64,000 bases of DNA, from assembly GCF_048323695.1 (NCBI RefSeq), contig NZ_JBLWFT010000001.1:186001-250000 (forward strand), in the 5' to 3' direction. The notes beneath the pieces were generated by a model. The model searched no databases. It was given only the letters and a program-made list of their open reading frames with translations, and had not been told where the DNA came from. Position 1 is the first letter of the stretch. The number at the start of each line of letters is the position of its first letter. The DNA comes from Aquisalimonas sp007126095 (GTDB lineage Bacteria; Pseudomonadota; Gammaproteobacteria; Nitrococcales; Aquisalimonadaceae). This document shows positions 51,451 through 60,693 of the stretch, piece by piece. The position numbers and the translations under genes were made by a program.

Positions 51451-52380
51451 CTGTTCGAAATCATCAACATCCTGGCGCCGGTGTTTCTGGTGATTGTCCT
51501 GGGGTGGGCGCTGGCGCGCTCGGGCTTTCTCCCGGCGCAGGCCATTGGCGAGGTGAACCGGCTCAGCTACTGGGTCGGGTTGCCGTCGCTGCTGTTCTAC
51601 AGCATCGGCACGGCCGATCCGCAGATCCAGGGGGTCACCGGACTGCTGTTCGTTACCGCCGCGGCAACGCTGCTGGCGATTGTTGCCGCCGGCCTGGGCG
51701 CCCGCGTGCTGGGGCTCCCCGGGGGCTCCTACGGCACCTTCATGCAGGGCGTGTTCCGCGGCAACCTGGCCTTCATCGGGCTGCCGGTGGTGCTGTACGC
51801 CTTCTCCAATGGCAACGGCAGCGCCGAGGCGAGCGCGCTGCTGGTGTTCGGGCCCCTGGTGGTGCTCTACAACGTGCTCGCGGTGGTGGTGCTGGTGCTC
51901 TCCGGCGGAGGTGCCGGGCGCGGGGTGGTCAGGCCGGCGGTCTACGGGCTGATCACCAATCCGATTCTGATCGCGTCCCTGGCGGGTGTGTTGCTGGCCT
52001 TCTCCGGTTTGCAACTGCCTGCATTCGCAGAGCGTACCTTGTCGGCCGTGGGGCAGATGGCGCTGCCTCTGGCGTTGATCTGCATCGGTGCGACCCTGTA
52101 CTCCACGCGCATACGCGGGCGGATCGGCTGGGCGGTGACCGGGGCGGTGATGAAGGTGGCCCTGGTGCCGGCCATCGGCTTCGTGCTGGCCCGGGCTGTG
52201 GGGCTGTCCGCCGAGCACACGCAGATTGCGCTGATCCTGCTCGCCTGCCCGACGGCGTCGGTCTCCTACATCCTGGCGCAGCAGTTGCGGGGCGACGAGG
52301 GACTGGCCTCCAGCATCGTGGTGATTGCCAACGTGCTGGCCGTGCCGGCGCTGTTCGTGGTGCTGGCAATCACGGGGTAG
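51451..52380 (+). CDS. AEC-family transporter (auxin efflux carrier type), probable CTG start
   Basis: A membrane transporter of 309 residues with about ten helices (for example FLVIVLGWALARSGFLP, GVTGLLFVTAAATLLAIVAAG, MALPLALICIGATLYSTRI), and the AEC features GLPSLLFYSI and CPTASVSYILAQQLRGDE. Family members begin ExxNILAPVFLV. In frame upstream, LFEIINILAPVFL starts at CTG 51451, eight bases after GGAGGG (51437-51442). No ATG/GTG is available there, and GTG 51481 would cut into the first helix. Transports small organic anions or amino acids; substrate unknown. Serine dehydratase lies convergently next. Confidence 0.8.
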   Translation: MFEIINILAPVFLVIVLGWALARSGFLPAQAIGEVNRLSYWVGLPSLLFYSIGTADPQIQGVTGLLFVTAAATLLAIVAAGLGARVLGLPGGSYGTFMQGVFRGNLAFIGLPVVLYAFSNGNGSAEASALLVFGPLVVLYNVLAVVVLVLSGGGAGRGVVRPAVYGLITNPILIASLAGVLLAFSGLQLPAFAERTLSAVGQMALPLALICIGATLYSTRIRGRIGWAVTGAVMKVALVPAIGFVLARAVGLSAEHTQIALILLACPTASVSYILAQQLRGDEGLASSIVVIANVLAVPALFVVLAITG

Positions 52381-52394
52381 CGGGCCAGGCCCGT

Positions 52395-53759
52395 TCAGCA
52401 TTCCACGATGTTGACTGCCAGTCCGCCCCGCGACGTCTCCTTATACTTGGATTTCATGTCGCGACCGGTGTCGCGCATGGTCTTCACCGCCTTGTCCAGC
52501 GACACCACGTGGTTGCCGTCGCCGCTCAGGGCGAGGCGACTGGCGTTGACCGCCTTGACGCTGCCCATGGCGTTGCGCTCGATGCAGGGGATCTGCACCA
52601 GTCCGCCCACGGGGTCACAGGTCATGCCCAGGTGGTGCTCCACGGCGATTTCGGCGGCGTTCTCCACCTGGGCGGGTGTCCCGCCCAGCACTTCGGTGAG
52701 CCCGGCGGCGGCCATAGCGCAGGCGGAGCCCACCTCGCCCTGGCAGCCGGCCTCGGCACCGGAGATCGATGCCCCGCGCTTGATGATCATGCCGATGGCC
52801 GCTGCGGTGAGCAGGTAGCGGGCGACGCCGTCGTCGGAGGGCTGCGATGTGTGCCGCAGGTAGTAGTGCAGAACGGCGGGGACGATGCCGGCCGCACCGT
52901 TGGTGGGCGCGGTTACCACGCGGCCGCCGCAGGCATTCTCCTCGTTCACCGCGATGGCATAGGCGGCGAGCCAGTCCATGCCCGCGAGCGGGTCCGGCGT
53001 GCCACCACAGGTGAGCCGGCGGTAGAGCCCGGGGGCGCGGCGCCGGACCCGGAACGGCCCCGGTAGTTCGCCTTCCTGCTCGAACCCCCGGGCCACGCAC
53101 GCCTCCATCACGCGGCGAACCCGATCGAGGCCGGCGCGAATATCGGTCTCGGTGTGCAGTACCTGCTCGTTGGCAAGGGTCACGTCGCTGATCCGGCAGC
53201 CGCGCCGCTCGCACCACTCCAGCAGTCCCTGCGCAGTTGTGAAGGGGCAGGGGAGCTTCAGGTCGCCGTCGCTGCCCTCGTCGCTGACGTCAGGCCCACG
53301 CAGAAAACCGCCGCCCACGGAGTAGTAGTCGCGCTCGGCAACAACGGTGCCTGCGCCGTCCCAGGCGGTGAAGCGCAGCCCGTTCGGATGCCCGGGCAGG
53401 CTCTTGCGGCCGTGGAAGAGCAGGTCCCGCGCTGAATCGAACGCCACCGGATGACTGTTGCCCAGAATGAGCGCGCCCGCGTCACTGATGGCGGCGCTGC
53501 GCCGGGGCAGGCGCTCGGGGTCGGCGGTTTCCGGGTCTGCCCCTTCCAGACCAAGCAGGACCGCCGGGCCGCTGCCGTGACCACGGCCCGTGGCCCCCAG
53601 CGAGCCGAACAATTCTGCGCGAACACGGGCAATCCGGTCCAGAGTGCCGTCCGCTGCCAGCGTCGCGACGAAAAGCCCCGCCGCCCGCATGGGCCCTACG
53701 GTATGGGAGCTGGACGGCCCGATGCCGATACGGAAGAAGTCGAAAACACTCAGCGTCAT
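52395..53759 (-). CDS. sdaA: L-serine dehydratase (iron-sulfur, fused alpha/beta)
   Basis: SdaA (454 aa) deaminates L-serine to pyruvate and ammonia with a [4Fe-4S] cluster. The N-terminal beta domain starts SVFDFFRIGIGPSSSHTVGPMRAAG. The catalytic alpha part has the Cys-bearing ISGAEAGCQGEVGSACAMAA and MTCDPVGGLVQIPCIERN (cluster ligands). GGAGG lies just before the start at 53759. It ends 14 nt from the AEC transporter gene on the opposite strand; that pairing might link amino-acid export or import to serine degradation. Confidence 0.96.
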   Translation of the reverse strand: MTLSVFDFFRIGIGPSSSHTVGPMRAAGLFVATLAADGTLDRIARVRAELFGSLGATGRGHGSGPAVLLGLEGADPETADPERLPRRSAAISDAGALILGNSHPVAFDSARDLLFHGRKSLPGHPNGLRFTAWDGAGTVVAERDYYSVGGGFLRGPDVSDEGSDGDLKLPCPFTTAQGLLEWCERRGCRISDVTLANEQVLHTETDIRAGLDRVRRVMEACVARGFEQEGELPGPFRVRRRAPGLYRRLTCGGTPDPLAGMDWLAAYAIAVNEENACGGRVVTAPTNGAAGIVPAVLHYYLRHTSQPSDDGVARYLLTAAAIGMIIKRGASISGAEAGCQGEVGSACAMAAAGLTEVLGGTPAQVENAAEIAVEHHLGMTCDPVGGLVQIPCIERNAMGSVKAVNASRLALSGDGNHVVSLDKAVKTMRDTGRDMKSKYKETSRGGLAVNIVEC

Positions 53760-53875
53760 GGGGCACCTCCAATGCCATTGGAGGAGTGTGCACCCGCGGA
53801 TGGGTGTGCGCTTGTGATCCTGCGACGTTCAGGCCGTCGGGAGCGTCACGCCGGTAAACGTGTCGAGTGGACTCT

Positions 53876-54778
53876 TCACCCCTTGGCCGCGAGGGCCCGA
53901 GCGACCCTGGACACCGGTTCGCGGCCGAGCTCGGCCGAAATCCACCGCCCCGTAGCGGCCAGGGCCTGCAGGTCCGCGCCGCTGGTGATGTCCATGCCGT
54001 CGAGCATGTACACCACATCCTCGGTGGCCACGTTGCCCGAGGCGCCCCTGGCGTAGGGGCAGCCGCCGAGGCCGGCAACAGAGGCGTCCACGGTGGCCAC
54101 GCCCAACTCCATCACCGCATACAGGTTCGCCAGGGCCTGGCCGTAGGTGTCATGGAAGTGAGCGGCGATGGCGTTCATGGGCACATGCCCGGCCACGGCC
54201 TCCACCATGCGCTTCGCCTTGAGCGGCGTGCCCGTGCCGATGGTGTCGCCCAGGGAGATTTCGTAGCAGCCCATGGCGTAGAGGGCCGTCGCTACCCGGG
54301 CCACGGTGGTGGGATCAATCGCGCCCTCGTACGGGCAGCCGAGCACGCAGGAGACGTAGCCGCGCACGCGGATGCCCCGTTCCGAAGCGGCCTCGATCAC
54401 GGGGCGGAACCGTTCCAGGCTCTCGTCGATGCTGCAGTTGATGTTCTTGTTGGAGAATGTCTCGGAGGCGGCGCCGAACACCGCGACCTCTTCGGCCCCC
54501 GCCTCGGCGGCGGCTTCGAAGCCTTTCATGTTGGGTGTCAGCACCGGGTAGTTGACGCCGGGGCGACGCCGGATACTCCGCAGCACGTCGGCGTGGTCCG
54601 CCATTTGCGGGACCCATTTGGGTGAGACGAAGGCAGTGGCTTCCACCGTCGTCAGGCCCGCGTCCGCCAGGCGGTGGATGAGCTCCAGCTTGGTGGCCGT
54701 GGGGATGGTGACGGTCTCGTTCTGCAGCCCGTCGCGCGGGCCGACTTCAACGATGCGGACGTGGTCGGGGAGGGACAT
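53876..54778 (-). CDS. liuE: Hydroxymethylglutaryl-CoA lyase
   Basis: HMG-CoA lyase (300 aa) cleaves HMG-CoA to acetoacetate and acetyl-CoA, the final step of leucine degradation. The TIM-barrel DRE-TIM motif EVGPRDGLQNE opens the protein; the signature VSCVLGCPYEG carries the reactive Cys; GLGGCPYARGASGNVATED is the late conserved stretch. It is the last gene of the liu operon on this strand, separated from liuD by a 250-nt gap filled with tandem palindromic repeats. Confidence 0.97.
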   Translation of the reverse strand: MSLPDHVRIVEVGPRDGLQNETVTIPTATKLELIHRLADAGLTTVEATAFVSPKWVPQMADHADVLRSIRRRPGVNYPVLTPNMKGFEAAAEAGAEEVAVFGAASETFSNKNINCSIDESLERFRPVIEAASERGIRVRGYVSCVLGCPYEGAIDPTTVARVATALYAMGCYEISLGDTIGTGTPLKAKRMVEAVAGHVPMNAIAAHFHDTYGQALANLYAVMELGVATVDASVAGLGGCPYARGASGNVATEDVVYMLDGMDITSGADLQALAATGRWISAELGREPVSRVARALAAKG

Positions 54779-54820
54779 GGGGCCTCCGGGGGTGTGTTGC
54801 TGATGCCGGGTTGCGGTTCG

Positions 54821-55016
54821 TGGTGGACCTGAAGGTCCACCCTACGGTTGCGTTGGCCGGTGCTTCGGGTCGTGTGCCTGGTGGATCTGAAGGTCCACCC
54901 TACGGTTGCGTTGGCCGGTGCTTCGGGTCGTGTGCCTGGTGGATCTGAAGGTCCACCCTACGGTTGCGTTGGCCAGTGCTTCGGGCTGTGCGTAGGGTGG
55001 ACCTTCAGGTCCACCA
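54821..55016. repeat. 58-bp tandem repeat with inverted terminal copy (REP-like cluster)
   Basis: Unit 1 (54821-54878) and unit 2 (54879-54936) differ at one base. Unit 3 (54937 to about 54992) has a few changes. Each begins with the palindrome GGTGGAYCTGAAGGTCCACC followed by CCTACGGTTGCG. An inverted palindrome with GTAG before it follows (54993-55015). The same core occurs at 42.85 kb. It lies in the liuD-liuE gap, so the hairpins may affect expression of liuE. Confidence 0.9.
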
Positions 55017-55028
55017 CATCCGTCATCG

Positions 55029-57029
55029 TTACTCCTCCGCGCCGATGGTCAGCAACTCTGCGCCCTCGGAGACCTGATCGCCTTGGCGGAAGTTGACCTT
55101 GTCGACCCGGCCGGAGGTGAATGCGCGGATGGTGTGTTCCATCTTCATGGCCTCCAGCACCATCAGTGCCGCACCTTCCTCCACGTGATCGCCTTCAACC
55201 ACCATGACCTGCAGCACGGAGCCCGGCATGGGGGCTGTCAGGCTGCCCTCGCGCAGTTCCTCGCTCATGCCGGCGGACAGCGGGTCGTGGATGACCAGTC
55301 TGCGCTCAGCGCCGCCGATGGCGACGCTGAGCTGGTCACCGGACTGGAGCGCGAGGGCGTCCTGGTGGACGCCGTCCAGCACGAGACGCATGTGGCCGTC
55401 CGAGCCCAGCGTACCGTTGGCGGTGACCGTGCCGCGGGGGAGGTCCAGCAGGAAGCAGTCATGCCGGTAGTGGGCCACCACGGTCAGGTCGGTGTCGCCA
55501 TCCAGGAAGTGCAGCACGTGGTGATTGTCGCTGTTCGGCTGCCAGCCATCCGTGCTGTGCCAGGGTGACCAAGGGTCGCCGGAGGCGCGGGAGCGCTCCG
55601 CAGCGGCCTGGTCGACGCTGAGCAGCTCATACAGCGCCGCCACGGCCAGCAAGGGGTCCGGGACCGGATGCGCCGCAGGGAAGAGGTCGTCCTGGTACTG
55701 CTCGATGAAGCCCGTGTCGACCCCGCCCCGGGCGAATGCCGGGTGGGCGGCGATGCGGCCCAGGAACCGCGTGTTTGTGGTGGTGCCCGCCACGGTCCAT
55801 CCGGCCAGGGCGTTGCGCAGGCGCTGCAGGGCCTTGTCCCGGTCGTCGTCCCACACCACCAGCTTGGCGATCATGGGGTCGTAGTGGATCGAAATGGCAT
55901 CGCCTTCGCGGATGCCGGTGTCGATGCGCACATGGTCGTCCTCGGCGGGCGTGCGCAGGCGGCTCACGGTGCCGATGGCCGGTAGGAAGTCGCGGTCCGG
56001 ATCCTCGGCGTAGATGCGCGCCTCGAAGGCGTGTCCGGAGAAGGCGAGGGTGTCCTGGTTGCGGGGCAGTGGCTGACCGGCGGCCACCTGAAGCTGCCAT
56101 GCGACCAGGTCTTCGCCCGTGATCATCTCCGTGACCGGGTGCTCCACCTGCAGGCGGGTATTCATCTCCATGAAAAAGAACGCGCCGTGGGCGTCCATGA
56201 TGAACTCCACCGTGCCGGCCCCCACGTAGCCGATGGCGCGCGCCGCTGCCACGGCGGCGTCCCCCATGGCCCGGCGCTTTTCGTCGGACAGGCCCGGGGC
56301 GGGCGCTTCCTCGATCACTTTCTGATGGCGCCGCTGGACCGAGCAGTCGCGCTCGAACAGGTGCACCACGTTGCCGTGGTCGTCGGCAAACACCTGTACT
56401 TCCACGTGGCGGGGCTGCAGCAGGTACTTCTCCAGCAGTACGGTGTCATCGCCGAAGCCTGCCGCCGCTTCGCGCCGGGCACTGGTCAGAGCCTCCGCGA
56501 AGTCGGCCGGGTCGTCCACCCGCCGCATGCCCTTGCCGCCACCGCCGGCGGAGGCCTTGATCAGCACCGGGTAGCCGATTTCGTCGGCGACCTTGGCCAG
56601 GTGCTCCGGCGTCTGATCGTCGCCGTGGTAGCCCGGTACAAGTGGCACGCCAGCGTCCGCCATGATGGTCTTGGCCGCACTCTTGGAGCCCATGGCGCGG
56701 ATGGCCGAGGCGGGCGGACCGATGAAGCGGATGCCCGCGCGCGTGCATGCCTCGGCGAACTCCGCGTTCTCGGACAGAAACCCGTAGCCGGGATGGATGC
56801 CGTCGGCGCCGCTGCGGCGGGCCACTTCCAGAATCCGGTCCACGTTCAGGTAGCTTTCCTTCGCGGGCGCCGGGCCCACGGGCCATGCCTCGTCGCAGGC
56901 GTGCACGTGCATGGCGTCCGCATCCGCCTCCGAGTACACGGCGACAGTGCGTACCCCCATGGCGCGGCAGGTGCGGGCGATGCGGCAGGCGATTTCCCCG
57001 CGGTTGGCAATCAGTACGGTCTGCAACAT
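55029..57029 (-). CDS. liuD: Methylcrotonyl-CoA carboxylase, biotin-containing subunit
   Basis: The 666-residue alpha subunit carries biotin carboxylase, a BT linker and the biotin carrier domain. N-terminal QTVLIANRGEIACRIARTCRAMG; ATP-grasp KASAGGGGKGMRRV; MEMNTRLQVEHPVTE; biotinylated Lys629 in LEAMKMEHTI. With LiuB it carboxylates 3-methylcrotonyl-CoA in leucine catabolism. A propionyl- or acetyl-CoA role is excluded mainly by context. It starts three bases after liuC. Confidence 0.95.
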   Translation of the reverse strand: MLQTVLIANRGEIACRIARTCRAMGVRTVAVYSEADADAMHVHACDEAWPVGPAPAKESYLNVDRILEVARRSGADGIHPGYGFLSENAEFAEACTRAGIRFIGPPASAIRAMGSKSAAKTIMADAGVPLVPGYHGDDQTPEHLAKVADEIGYPVLIKASAGGGGKGMRRVDDPADFAEALTSARREAAAGFGDDTVLLEKYLLQPRHVEVQVFADDHGNVVHLFERDCSVQRRHQKVIEEAPAPGLSDEKRRAMGDAAVAAARAIGYVGAGTVEFIMDAHGAFFFMEMNTRLQVEHPVTEMITGEDLVAWQLQVAAGQPLPRNQDTLAFSGHAFEARIYAEDPDRDFLPAIGTVSRLRTPAEDDHVRIDTGIREGDAISIHYDPMIAKLVVWDDDRDKALQRLRNALAGWTVAGTTTNTRFLGRIAAHPAFARGGVDTGFIEQYQDDLFPAAHPVPDPLLAVAALYELLSVDQAAAERSRASGDPWSPWHSTDGWQPNSDNHHVLHFLDGDTDLTVVAHYRHDCFLLDLPRGTVTANGTLGSDGHMRLVLDGVHQDALALQSGDQLSVAIGGAERRLVIHDPLSAGMSEELREGSLTAPMPGSVLQVMVVEGDHVEEGAALMVLEAMKMEHTIRAFTSGRVDKVNFRQGDQVSEGAELLTIGAEE

Positions 57030-57032
57030 CCC

Positions 57033-57827
57033 TCAGGACTCCTCGACCCACGCGGGTTTGCGTTTCTCCAGAAAGGCACCGATCCCTTCCTGCCCCTCGG
57101 CGCCGACGCGGATGGCGGCGATGCGGCGCGCGGTGTCCTCGATCATGGCGCGGTCCACCGGGCCGCGGCCCACGGCGCGGGCCAGGTCCTTTGAGGCGGC
57201 CATGGCTTCCGGCCCGTTGCCGCGCATCTGTGTGATCAGGTGATCGATGCGTGCATCGAGCTCGCCGGCGGGTACCTGTTCGTGTATCAGGCCGATCCGC
57301 ACCGCTTCCGCCGCATCGAAGCGCTCGGCGGTGACGAAATACCGGCGCGCCTGCTGTTCGCCCATGGCCTTGACCACGTAAGGTGAGATGGCCGCCGGGA
57401 TCAGCCCCAGCTTGACCTCGGACAGGCAGAAGCTGGCCGTGCCTGCGGCGATGGCGATGTCGCAGCAGGCCACAAGCCCGACGCCGCCGCCAAAGGCCGC
57501 CCCGTGCACCCGGGCAATGGTGGGTTTCGCCAGACCGTCCAGGGTCTCCATCAGTTCGGCCAGGGCGAGGGCGTCGGCTTCGTTCTGCTCGCGCGTGTAT
57601 CCGGCCATGCGCCGCATCCAGTTCAGATCGGCACCGGCGGAGAAGCTCTTGCCGTTGCCCGCCAGCACTACCACGCGCACGCCGTCGTCGCGCTCGATCT
57701 CCCGCAGCACGGCGGTGAGTTCGGCGATGAAGACGTCGTCAAAGGCGTTGTGGCGGTCCGGGCGGTTCAGTGTCACCGTGGCGACACCGTGCGCCTGTTC
57801 GGTGAGAATGGCGGCTTCGTCGTTCAT
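57033..57827 (-). CDS. liuC: Methylglutaconyl-CoA hydratase (enoyl-CoA hydratase family)
   Basis: A 264-residue crotonase-fold enzyme, expected to hydrate 3-methylglutaconyl-CoA to HMG-CoA. TLNRPDRHNAFDDVF opens the fold; the oxyanion-hole GNGKSFSAGADLNWM and the HGAAFGGGVGLVACCDIAIA stretch are standard. Start 57827 (MNDEAAILTE) gives the normal length. Specificity is inferred from its place between liuB and liuD. Confidence 0.93.
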   Translation of the reverse strand: MNDEAAILTEQAHGVATVTLNRPDRHNAFDDVFIAELTAVLREIERDDGVRVVVLAGNGKSFSAGADLNWMRRMAGYTREQNEADALALAELMETLDGLAKPTIARVHGAAFGGGVGLVACCDIAIAAGTASFCLSEVKLGLIPAAISPYVVKAMGEQQARRYFVTAERFDAAEAVRIGLIHEQVPAGELDARIDHLITQMRGNGPEAMAASKDLARAVGRGPVDRAMIEDTARRIAAIRVGAEGQEGIGAFLEKRKPAWVEES

Positions 57828-57841
57828 CCCGAAACTCCCGG

Positions 57842-59449
57842 TTACATGCGGAACACGCCGAAGCGCGTGTCCTGCGCCGGCGCGTTGAGGCTGGCGGAGA
57901 TGCCCAGGCCGAGCACCATGCGGGTGTCCGCCGGGTCGATGACGCCGTCGTCCCACAGCCGCGCGGTGGCGTAATAGGGGTGGCCCTGGTGCTCGTACTG
58001 CTCGCGGATGGGCGCCTTGAAGGCTTCCTCGTCCGCCTCGCTCCACTGCTCGCCCTTGCGCTCGAGGCCGTCCCGGCGCACCTGCGCCATGACGTTGGCG
58101 GCCTGGTCGCCGCCCATCACCGAGACCCGGGCGTTGGGCCACATCCAAAGGAAACGTGGCGAGTAGGCGCGCCCGCACATGCCGTAGTTGCCGGCACCGA
58201 AGCTGCCGCCGATGATGACGGTGAACTTGGGCACCGCGGAGCAGGCCACGGCCGTGACGAGTTTCGCCCCGTCCTTGGCGATGCCCCCCGATTCGTATTT
58301 GCTGCCCACCATGAAGCCCGTGATGTTCTGCAGGAATACCAGCGGTATGCCGCGCTGGCTGCACAGCTCCACGAAGTGGGCCCCCTTGAGGGCCGACTCG
58401 GAGAACAGCACGCCGTTGTTGGCGATGATGCCCACGGGGTAGCCGAAGATGCGCGCAAACCCGCACACCAGTGTGGTGCCGTAGAGCTGCTTGAACTCCT
58501 CGAACTCGGAGCCGTCGACGATGCGGGCGATGACTTCGCGCACGTCAAAGGGCTTGCGCAGGTCGGTGGGAACGGCGCCGTGGAGTTCCTCCGGGTCGTA
58601 GAGTGGCGGTTGCGGCTCGCGCACGTCCAGCTCTACCCGCTTGGTGCCGTTCAGGTACTCCACGCTCTGGCGCACGATGCCCAGCGCATGGGCGTCATTG
58701 AGCGCGTAGTGGTCAGTCACGCCGGAGACCCGGGAGTGCACGTCGGCGCCCCCTAGATCCTCGGCGCTGACCACCTCGCCGGTGGCAGCCTTCACCAGCG
58801 GCGGTCCGCCCAGGAAGATGGTGCCTTGTTCCTTGACGATGATGCTCTCATCGGACATGGCGGGCACGTACGCGCCACCGGCGGTGCACGACCCCATGAC
58901 CACGGCGATCTGCGGAATGCCGGCGGCGGACATGTGCGCCTGGTTGTAGAAAATCCGCCCGAAGTGGTCGCGGTCCGGGAACACCTTGTCCTGGTTGGGC
59001 AGGTTGGCGCCGCCGGAATCCACCATGTAGATGCACGGCAGGTGATTCTCCGCGGCAATCTCCTGGGCGCGCAGGTGCTTCTTCACCGTCTCGGGATAGT
59101 AGGTGCCGCCCTTGACCGTGGCGTCGTTGGCGATGATCAGGCATTCGCGCCCGCTCACCCGGCCGATGCCGGTAATGATGCCGGCGGAGGGTACGGCGTC
59201 GTCGTACATATCCGTCGCCGCGAGCTGGGAGAGCTCGAGGAAGGGCGAGCCCACGTCCAGCAGCACGCGGATCCGGTCCCGGGGGAGCAGTTTGCCGCGG
59301 TCGGTATGCCGCGTCTGCGCCGTCTCGCCGCCGCCTTCCTTGATCCGGGCCACCCGGTCGCGGAGGTCGGCCACCAGCGCGCCCATGGATTCCCTGTTCG
59401 CCTGGAACTCCTCGGAGCGGGGGTCGATTCTGGATTTCAGCACCGTCAT
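57842..59449 (-). CDS. liuB: Methylcrotonyl-CoA carboxylase, carboxyltransferase subunit
   Basis: The 535-residue beta subunit transfers the carboxyl group to 3-methylcrotonyl-CoA. Features: RGKLLPRDRIRVLLDVGSPFLELS, CIYMVDSGGANLPNQ(D)KVFPD, MGSCTAGGAYVPAMSDE and the late FLWMWPNARVSVMGGDQAA, all typical of the MCC carboxyltransferase. It is cotranscribed between liuA (12-nt gap) and liuC (14-nt gap). Confidence 0.96.
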   Translation of the reverse strand: MTVLKSRIDPRSEEFQANRESMGALVADLRDRVARIKEGGGETAQTRHTDRGKLLPRDRIRVLLDVGSPFLELSQLAATDMYDDAVPSAGIITGIGRVSGRECLIIANDATVKGGTYYPETVKKHLRAQEIAAENHLPCIYMVDSGGANLPNQDKVFPDRDHFGRIFYNQAHMSAAGIPQIAVVMGSCTAGGAYVPAMSDESIIVKEQGTIFLGGPPLVKAATGEVVSAEDLGGADVHSRVSGVTDHYALNDAHALGIVRQSVEYLNGTKRVELDVREPQPPLYDPEELHGAVPTDLRKPFDVREVIARIVDGSEFEEFKQLYGTTLVCGFARIFGYPVGIIANNGVLFSESALKGAHFVELCSQRGIPLVFLQNITGFMVGSKYESGGIAKDGAKLVTAVACSAVPKFTVIIGGSFGAGNYGMCGRAYSPRFLWMWPNARVSVMGGDQAANVMAQVRRDGLERKGEQWSEADEEAFKAPIREQYEHQGHPYYATARLWDDGVIDPADTRMVLGLGISASLNAPAQDTRFGVFRM

Positions 59450-59461
59450 TGGCTGGTTCGC

Positions 59462-60628
59462 CTATTTGGTCTGTTCGAACAGTTCCCGGCCGATCAGCAT
59501 GCGCCGCACCTCGGAGGTGCCGGCGCCGATCTCGTAGAGCTTGGCGTCGCGCAGCAGCCGGCCGGTAGGGTACTCGTTGATGTAGCCATTGCCGCCCAAC
59601 GCCTGGATCGCCTCCAGCGCCACCTGAGTGGCCTTTTCCGCGGCGTAGAGGATGGCGCCGGCGGCGTCCTTGCGGGTGGTCTCGCCACGGTCGCAGGCGG
59701 CCCCAACGGCGTAGACGTACGCGCGGCACGCATTCATGGTGGTGTACATATCGGCGAGCTTGCCCTGCATGAGCTGGAAGGTGCCGATGGGTTCACCGAA
59801 CTGTTTGCGCTCGTGCACGTAGGGTACCACTACGTCCAGGCAGGCCTGCATGATCCCCAGGGGGCCGGCAGCGAGCACGGCGCGCTCGTAGTCCAGCCCG
59901 CTCATGAGCACCCGCGCGCCGCGGCCTTCCTCGCCCAGGATGTTCGCCGCGGGCACCTTGCAGTCTTCAAACACGAGCTCGCAGGTGTTGGAGCCGCGCA
60001 TGCCCAGCTTGTCGAGCTTCTGCGCCGTGGAGAAACCCGGCATGCCCTTTTCGACGATGAAGGCGGTGATTCCCTTGCTGCCCGCGTCCGGGTCGGTCTT
60101 GGCGTAGACCACCAAGGTGTCGGCGTCGGGGCCGTTTGTGATCCACATCTTGTTGCCGTTGAGCACGAAGTGATCGCCTTGGCGTTCCGCGCGCAGCCGC
60201 ATGGAGACCACATCGGAGCCGGCGCCGGGCTCGGACATGGCCAGCGCGCCCACGTGCTCGCCGGTGATCAGTCCGGGCAGGTACTTCTGCCGCTGCTCCT
60301 CGGAGCCGTTGATGCGGATCTGGTTCACGCAAAGGTTCGAGTGCGCGCCGTAGGACAACCCCACGGAAGCCGATGCGCGGGAGATCTCTTCCATGGCGAC
60401 GATATGTGCGAGATACCCCATGCCCGCACCGCCGTATGTGTCCTCCACGGTGATGCCGAGCAAGCCCATGTCGCCGAGCTTGGGCCAGAGGTCCGGCGGG
60501 AATTCATTGCTGGAGTCAATGTCGGCGGCGCGCGGAGCGATTTCGGCAGCGGCGAAATTCGCCACCGAGTCGCGCAGCATGTCGATGTCTTCCCCGAGGC
60601 CGAAATTCAGGGTCGGAAGCTGAATCAT
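59462..60628 (-). CDS. liuA: Isovaleryl-CoA dehydrogenase
   Basis: A 388-residue acyl-CoA dehydrogenase (FAD) that oxidises isovaleryl-CoA to 3-methylcrotonyl-CoA. The catalytic Glu of IVD is recognisable as Glu248 in SGLDYERAVLAAGPLG, the position specific to isovaleryl-CoA dehydrogenases. ALAMSEPGAGSDVVSM and QALGGNGYINEYPTGRLLRDAK are family signatures. Electrons go to ETF (not in the window). Confidence 0.96.
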   Translation of the reverse strand: MIQLPTLNFGLGEDIDMLRDSVANFAAAEIAPRAADIDSSNEFPPDLWPKLGDMGLLGITVEDTYGGAGMGYLAHIVAMEEISRASASVGLSYGAHSNLCVNQIRINGSEEQRQKYLPGLITGEHVGALAMSEPGAGSDVVSMRLRAERQGDHFVLNGNKMWITNGPDADTLVVYAKTDPDAGSKGITAFIVEKGMPGFSTAQKLDKLGMRGSNTCELVFEDCKVPAANILGEEGRGARVLMSGLDYERAVLAAGPLGIMQACLDVVVPYVHERKQFGEPIGTFQLMQGKLADMYTTMNACRAYVYAVGAACDRGETTRKDAAGAILYAAEKATQVALEAIQALGGNGYINEYPTGRLLRDAKLYEIGAGTSEVRRMLIGRELFEQTK

Positions 60629-60693
60629 TGGTGTCTCCCCGGCAGCCGAGGCTGCGTGTGTTTCCTGTTGATCGTCTGTGTCTGGGGTGGCCG

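Noticed and set aside
51031..52401. A minus-strand frame of 456 codons that includes the SmtB-like repressor at its end
   Set aside because: Only the last 102 codons resemble a protein family. The upstream part is antisense to the AEC transporter and would erase the repressor's promoter and operator.
54821..55016. CRISPR array
   Set aside because: Units are directly abutting 58-bp copies with no unique spacers, and no cas gene is present.
54848..55096. Plus-strand frame through the 58-bp repeats
   Set aside because: Its repeating peptide only mirrors the DNA repeat, it lacks a ribosome-binding site and is antisense to the liu operon.
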